Shown here: in pieces, positions 62,101 through 64,000 of the stretch
Position numbering within the stretch: position 1 is the first letter of the stretch
Layout: the number at the start of each line of letters is the position of its first letter
Origin: Diplosphaera chodatii
Lineage: Eukaryota > Chlorophyta > Trebouxiophyceae > Prasiolales > Stichococcaceae
Reading direction: 5' to 3'
DNA length: 64,000 nt
Assembly: GCA_032358165.1 (NCBI GenBank)
Contig: JAALGY010000017.1
Location: forward strand, 248,001 to 312,000
Notes under the pieces: generated by a model
Database searches by the model: none
Told to the model about the DNA's origin: nothing
Seen by the model: only the letters and a program-made list of their open reading frames with translations
Program-made: the position numbers and the translations under genes

Positions 62101-63827
62101 GATATGTACTGTACACTGAGTGCTCATCAACATGCAGAGTCATTGCAGTGAGATACACGGGTCATGTATCTGTTGCAGTTCCAGTGCTACATGCTGGACC
62201 AGGACAATGACAGCCCTTTATCTGTCTGCACCTGCCTGCATTGCTAGCTTGCTGATTCAGCAGGAACATAAGCATGCTAGCTGCAGGCTGTGGCAACGGT
62301 AGGATGTTGCAGCATGTTGTGCCATCATCTGCCCCTTTCATCCCCTGGGAACCCCGCTCACCATGCGGCGGACCTTGCTAGGAGGCCGTGTAGATTCTCA
62401 GCTTCGCGTTTGCCTTCTCCTGTGCCTGTGCTTGATTGGTGTCGTCTGCTTCTGCTCTGCAAGGGGTGGCGCTGGAATGCAAAGCACCTGGCGGCGCTTG
62501 GGGGGCTGACCAGCCTGTCCTACGACGAGTATGGCGGGGGGTGGGACGCCGCCGCAGCGATCGCGCAGCTGACGCGGCTGCGGAGCCTGCGGCTGGGGCC
62601 GCAGCCCAGGGCCGATGACGGGCAGCTGATGCAGCTCTCGGCGCTGAGCAGCCTGACCAGCCTGGAGCTCACAGGTGGCGGGTCATTGCAGATGTCATGA
62701 CATTGTCCATTGGTTTGATTTGCAAGTTTGCTGGGTGCTCCCCTGCTCATGGTCGGCATGTTTGCGAATACGCTCGTCACTCATGCTTGCCTTGCGGCGG
62801 TGCTGCAAGGGGGGACTTCATCGGGCTCAAGTCGTGTTGCACATATGCAGCTTGTTTGGTGGATGACGAACTGCGCTGTGCAATGGAGCATATGCAGCAG
62901 TCCAGGCACTTTGCGCAAGAGAGCTGCAGCAGAGGCTTCAGCAACGCCACTTCGCTTGATACGGCACGGTCGTTGCAGGTACATACGACCGGACTTCGAG
63001 TGGTGGATGGCTGGCCGCGCTGGCAGCAGCGCAGTTGCCGCTGCGGCGGCTGCAGCTGTACCATGGCACTGTGCTTCCTGGTGAGAATGTGCTGTGCCCT
63101 CATCTGCCAGCGGGTTGTACCTGCTGTTTCCACGCCATACCATATATGTGTATTGCCGTTTCTGATATGGCATGTCATATGTATTCCGTACACCGTCGTG
63201 CTGCTGCACGCTGCAGGGTGTGGCGCCGAGGCCGCCATCGGCCGGCTGACACAACTGACCAGTCTGCAGTTGTCAGTCGGCGCAGCACCTCCAATCAAGG
63301 GAGTCCACACCGAGCAGCAGATGCAGCGCTGGCTCGACAGCAGCCAATGTGCGCCGCCGCTGCAGCTGCAGCTGCTGGGCTGCGGCGGTGCAGCAAGCAC
63401 GGCTGGCGGCAGCTTGGCTGCGGCTCGCAACACCGGCCTGCAGGAGCTGACTTTGCAGCCCATGGGGCGGTTGTCGGACGACGAGCTGGCGGCGGCGGCT
63501 GCGGCGCTGCCGGACCTGAGGCGACTGGGCATATATGGCTTTGACCTGCAGGATGGTCGCAGGGTGCCGGGGTTTTCCGGTGCTGGGCTGGCGGCGTTCA
63601 GCGTCTGCCGGCGTCTCCGGGACATCTCGCTGACCTGTTGCGGCGAGCTTGAGGGGCAGCCGCTGCTGGAGCACCTGCCAAACATTGAGAGCCTGGCAAG
63701 CCTGCAGCTTCGAGACACCCCCAGGGTGGGCGACGCTGCCGAGCAGGACGTGCAGGCGGCATTCCAGGCCAGGCATGGGCGCCGGCTGAAGCTGGATATC
63801 GACCTCGACCCGCAGGGCTACATCTGA
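59111..63827 (+). pseudogene. FL12: F-box-like/LRR gene with one-base deletion in exon 7
   Basis: Exons: 59111-59351, 59488-59587, 59831-60051, 60231-60382, 60547-60672, 60891-61021, 61420-61562, 61727-61880, 62464-62674, 62979-63080, 63217-63827. Exon 7 is 143 nt against 144 in FL10: near 61431 FL10 has GACGCCTTCCTG and FL12 GACGTTTCCTG. The frame then meets TGA at once (TCC TGA). No alternative acceptor restores phase. All other exons are open and keep family phases, so the lesion is recent or a sequence error. Exon 1 is the long F-box form (LPTDILSCIVQHIQQEAW). Exons 3 to 9 are nearly those of FL10, but introns 9 and 10 are present here. The intron 8 acceptor is AAG rather than CAG. The last exon has a long linker and a cap (VQAAFQARHGRRL). 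If translated it would stop within exon 7, giving an F-box plus about six LRR exons. Confidence 0.7.
59927..62673 (+). repeat. Near-identical tract, copy in FL12
   Basis: This is the partner of 50253-52990, about 9.7 kb away in the same orientation. Introns match as well as exons; for example the intron after exon 7 starts GTGAGTCGAGGTGTTG in both copies. Confidence 0.8.
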
Positions 63828-64000
63828 GCTGCGTAGCAGCATGCAGACGCCTGCCGTCAGCACGCAGTGCTGCAAGCACATGCGTTGGGGTGCTGCATGC
63901 AGCTGCGGCGCGGCAGAGGCAGCTGCACCATGGTGGCAGGGGTTGCCAGCAGCGGGGCAGGGCTGGCATGCCCCCAACATTGAGACCGCTTTGCAGTCCA
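63828..64000. other. 3' flank of FL12
   Basis: This is non-coding sequence as far as visible, rich in GCATGC and CTGCAG words like the other flanks. Confidence 0.4.

Noticed and set aside
1..64000. CRISPR array, prokaryotic operons, rRNA genes
   Set aside because: No regularly spaced direct repeats with unique spacers, no ribosome-binding-site pattern and no rRNA-like sequence. Split genes with conserved intron phases show a eukaryotic nuclear genome.

Overview
The window is nuclear DNA of a eukaryote, most likely a chlorophyte green alga. Genes are split into many short exons with GT-AG introns (a few GC-AG), the bases look moderately GC-rich (not computed), and coding exons use G/C-ending codons. 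I see no bacterial operon, Shine-Dalgarno pattern, CRISPR array or complete tRNA/rRNA gene. The exact species cannot be read from the sequence.

Layout. Almost everything is one tandem gene family: twelve copies (called FL1 to FL12 here) of an F-box-like/leucine-rich-repeat (LRR) gene. Each copy spans about 4 to 5 kb and has 11 small exons in the same order and intron phases (1,2,1,0,0,2,2,0,1,1). FL1 to FL4 lie on the minus strand (left edge to 20.4 kb); FL5 to FL12 lie on the plus strand (25.3 to 63.8 kb). The two arms point away from a single-copy gene at 20.9 to 24.7 kb, an 11-exon gene for TAF12, the histone-fold subunit of TFIID/SAGA. FL1 runs off the left edge. FL4 to FL10 read as intact; FL2, FL3, FL11 and FL12 carry lesions.

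Intact copies encode about 680 to 735 residues: an N-terminal F-box-like domain (exon 1), then LRR modules mostly one per exon (2 to 10), then a large last exon with several LRRs, a variable linker and a conserved C-terminal cap. By analogy with F-box/LRR proteins they would be substrate receptors of SCF (SKP1-cullin-F-box) ubiquitin ligases, with rapidly diversifying target recognition. That role is inferred, not shown.

Signs of rapid evolution: a retroelement fragment with a gag gene and a nearly perfect 71-bp inverted repeat splits FL2. FL3 has a frameshift, an in-frame stop and a lost acceptor. FL10 has lost introns 9 and 10 exactly. A roughly 2.7-kb tract including introns is nearly the same in FL10 and FL12, and FL12 has a one-base deletion inside it. 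FL11 has an in-frame stop in its last exon. GC-AG donors recur at intron 4. A shared sequence lies about 150 to 200 bp upstream of several start codons.
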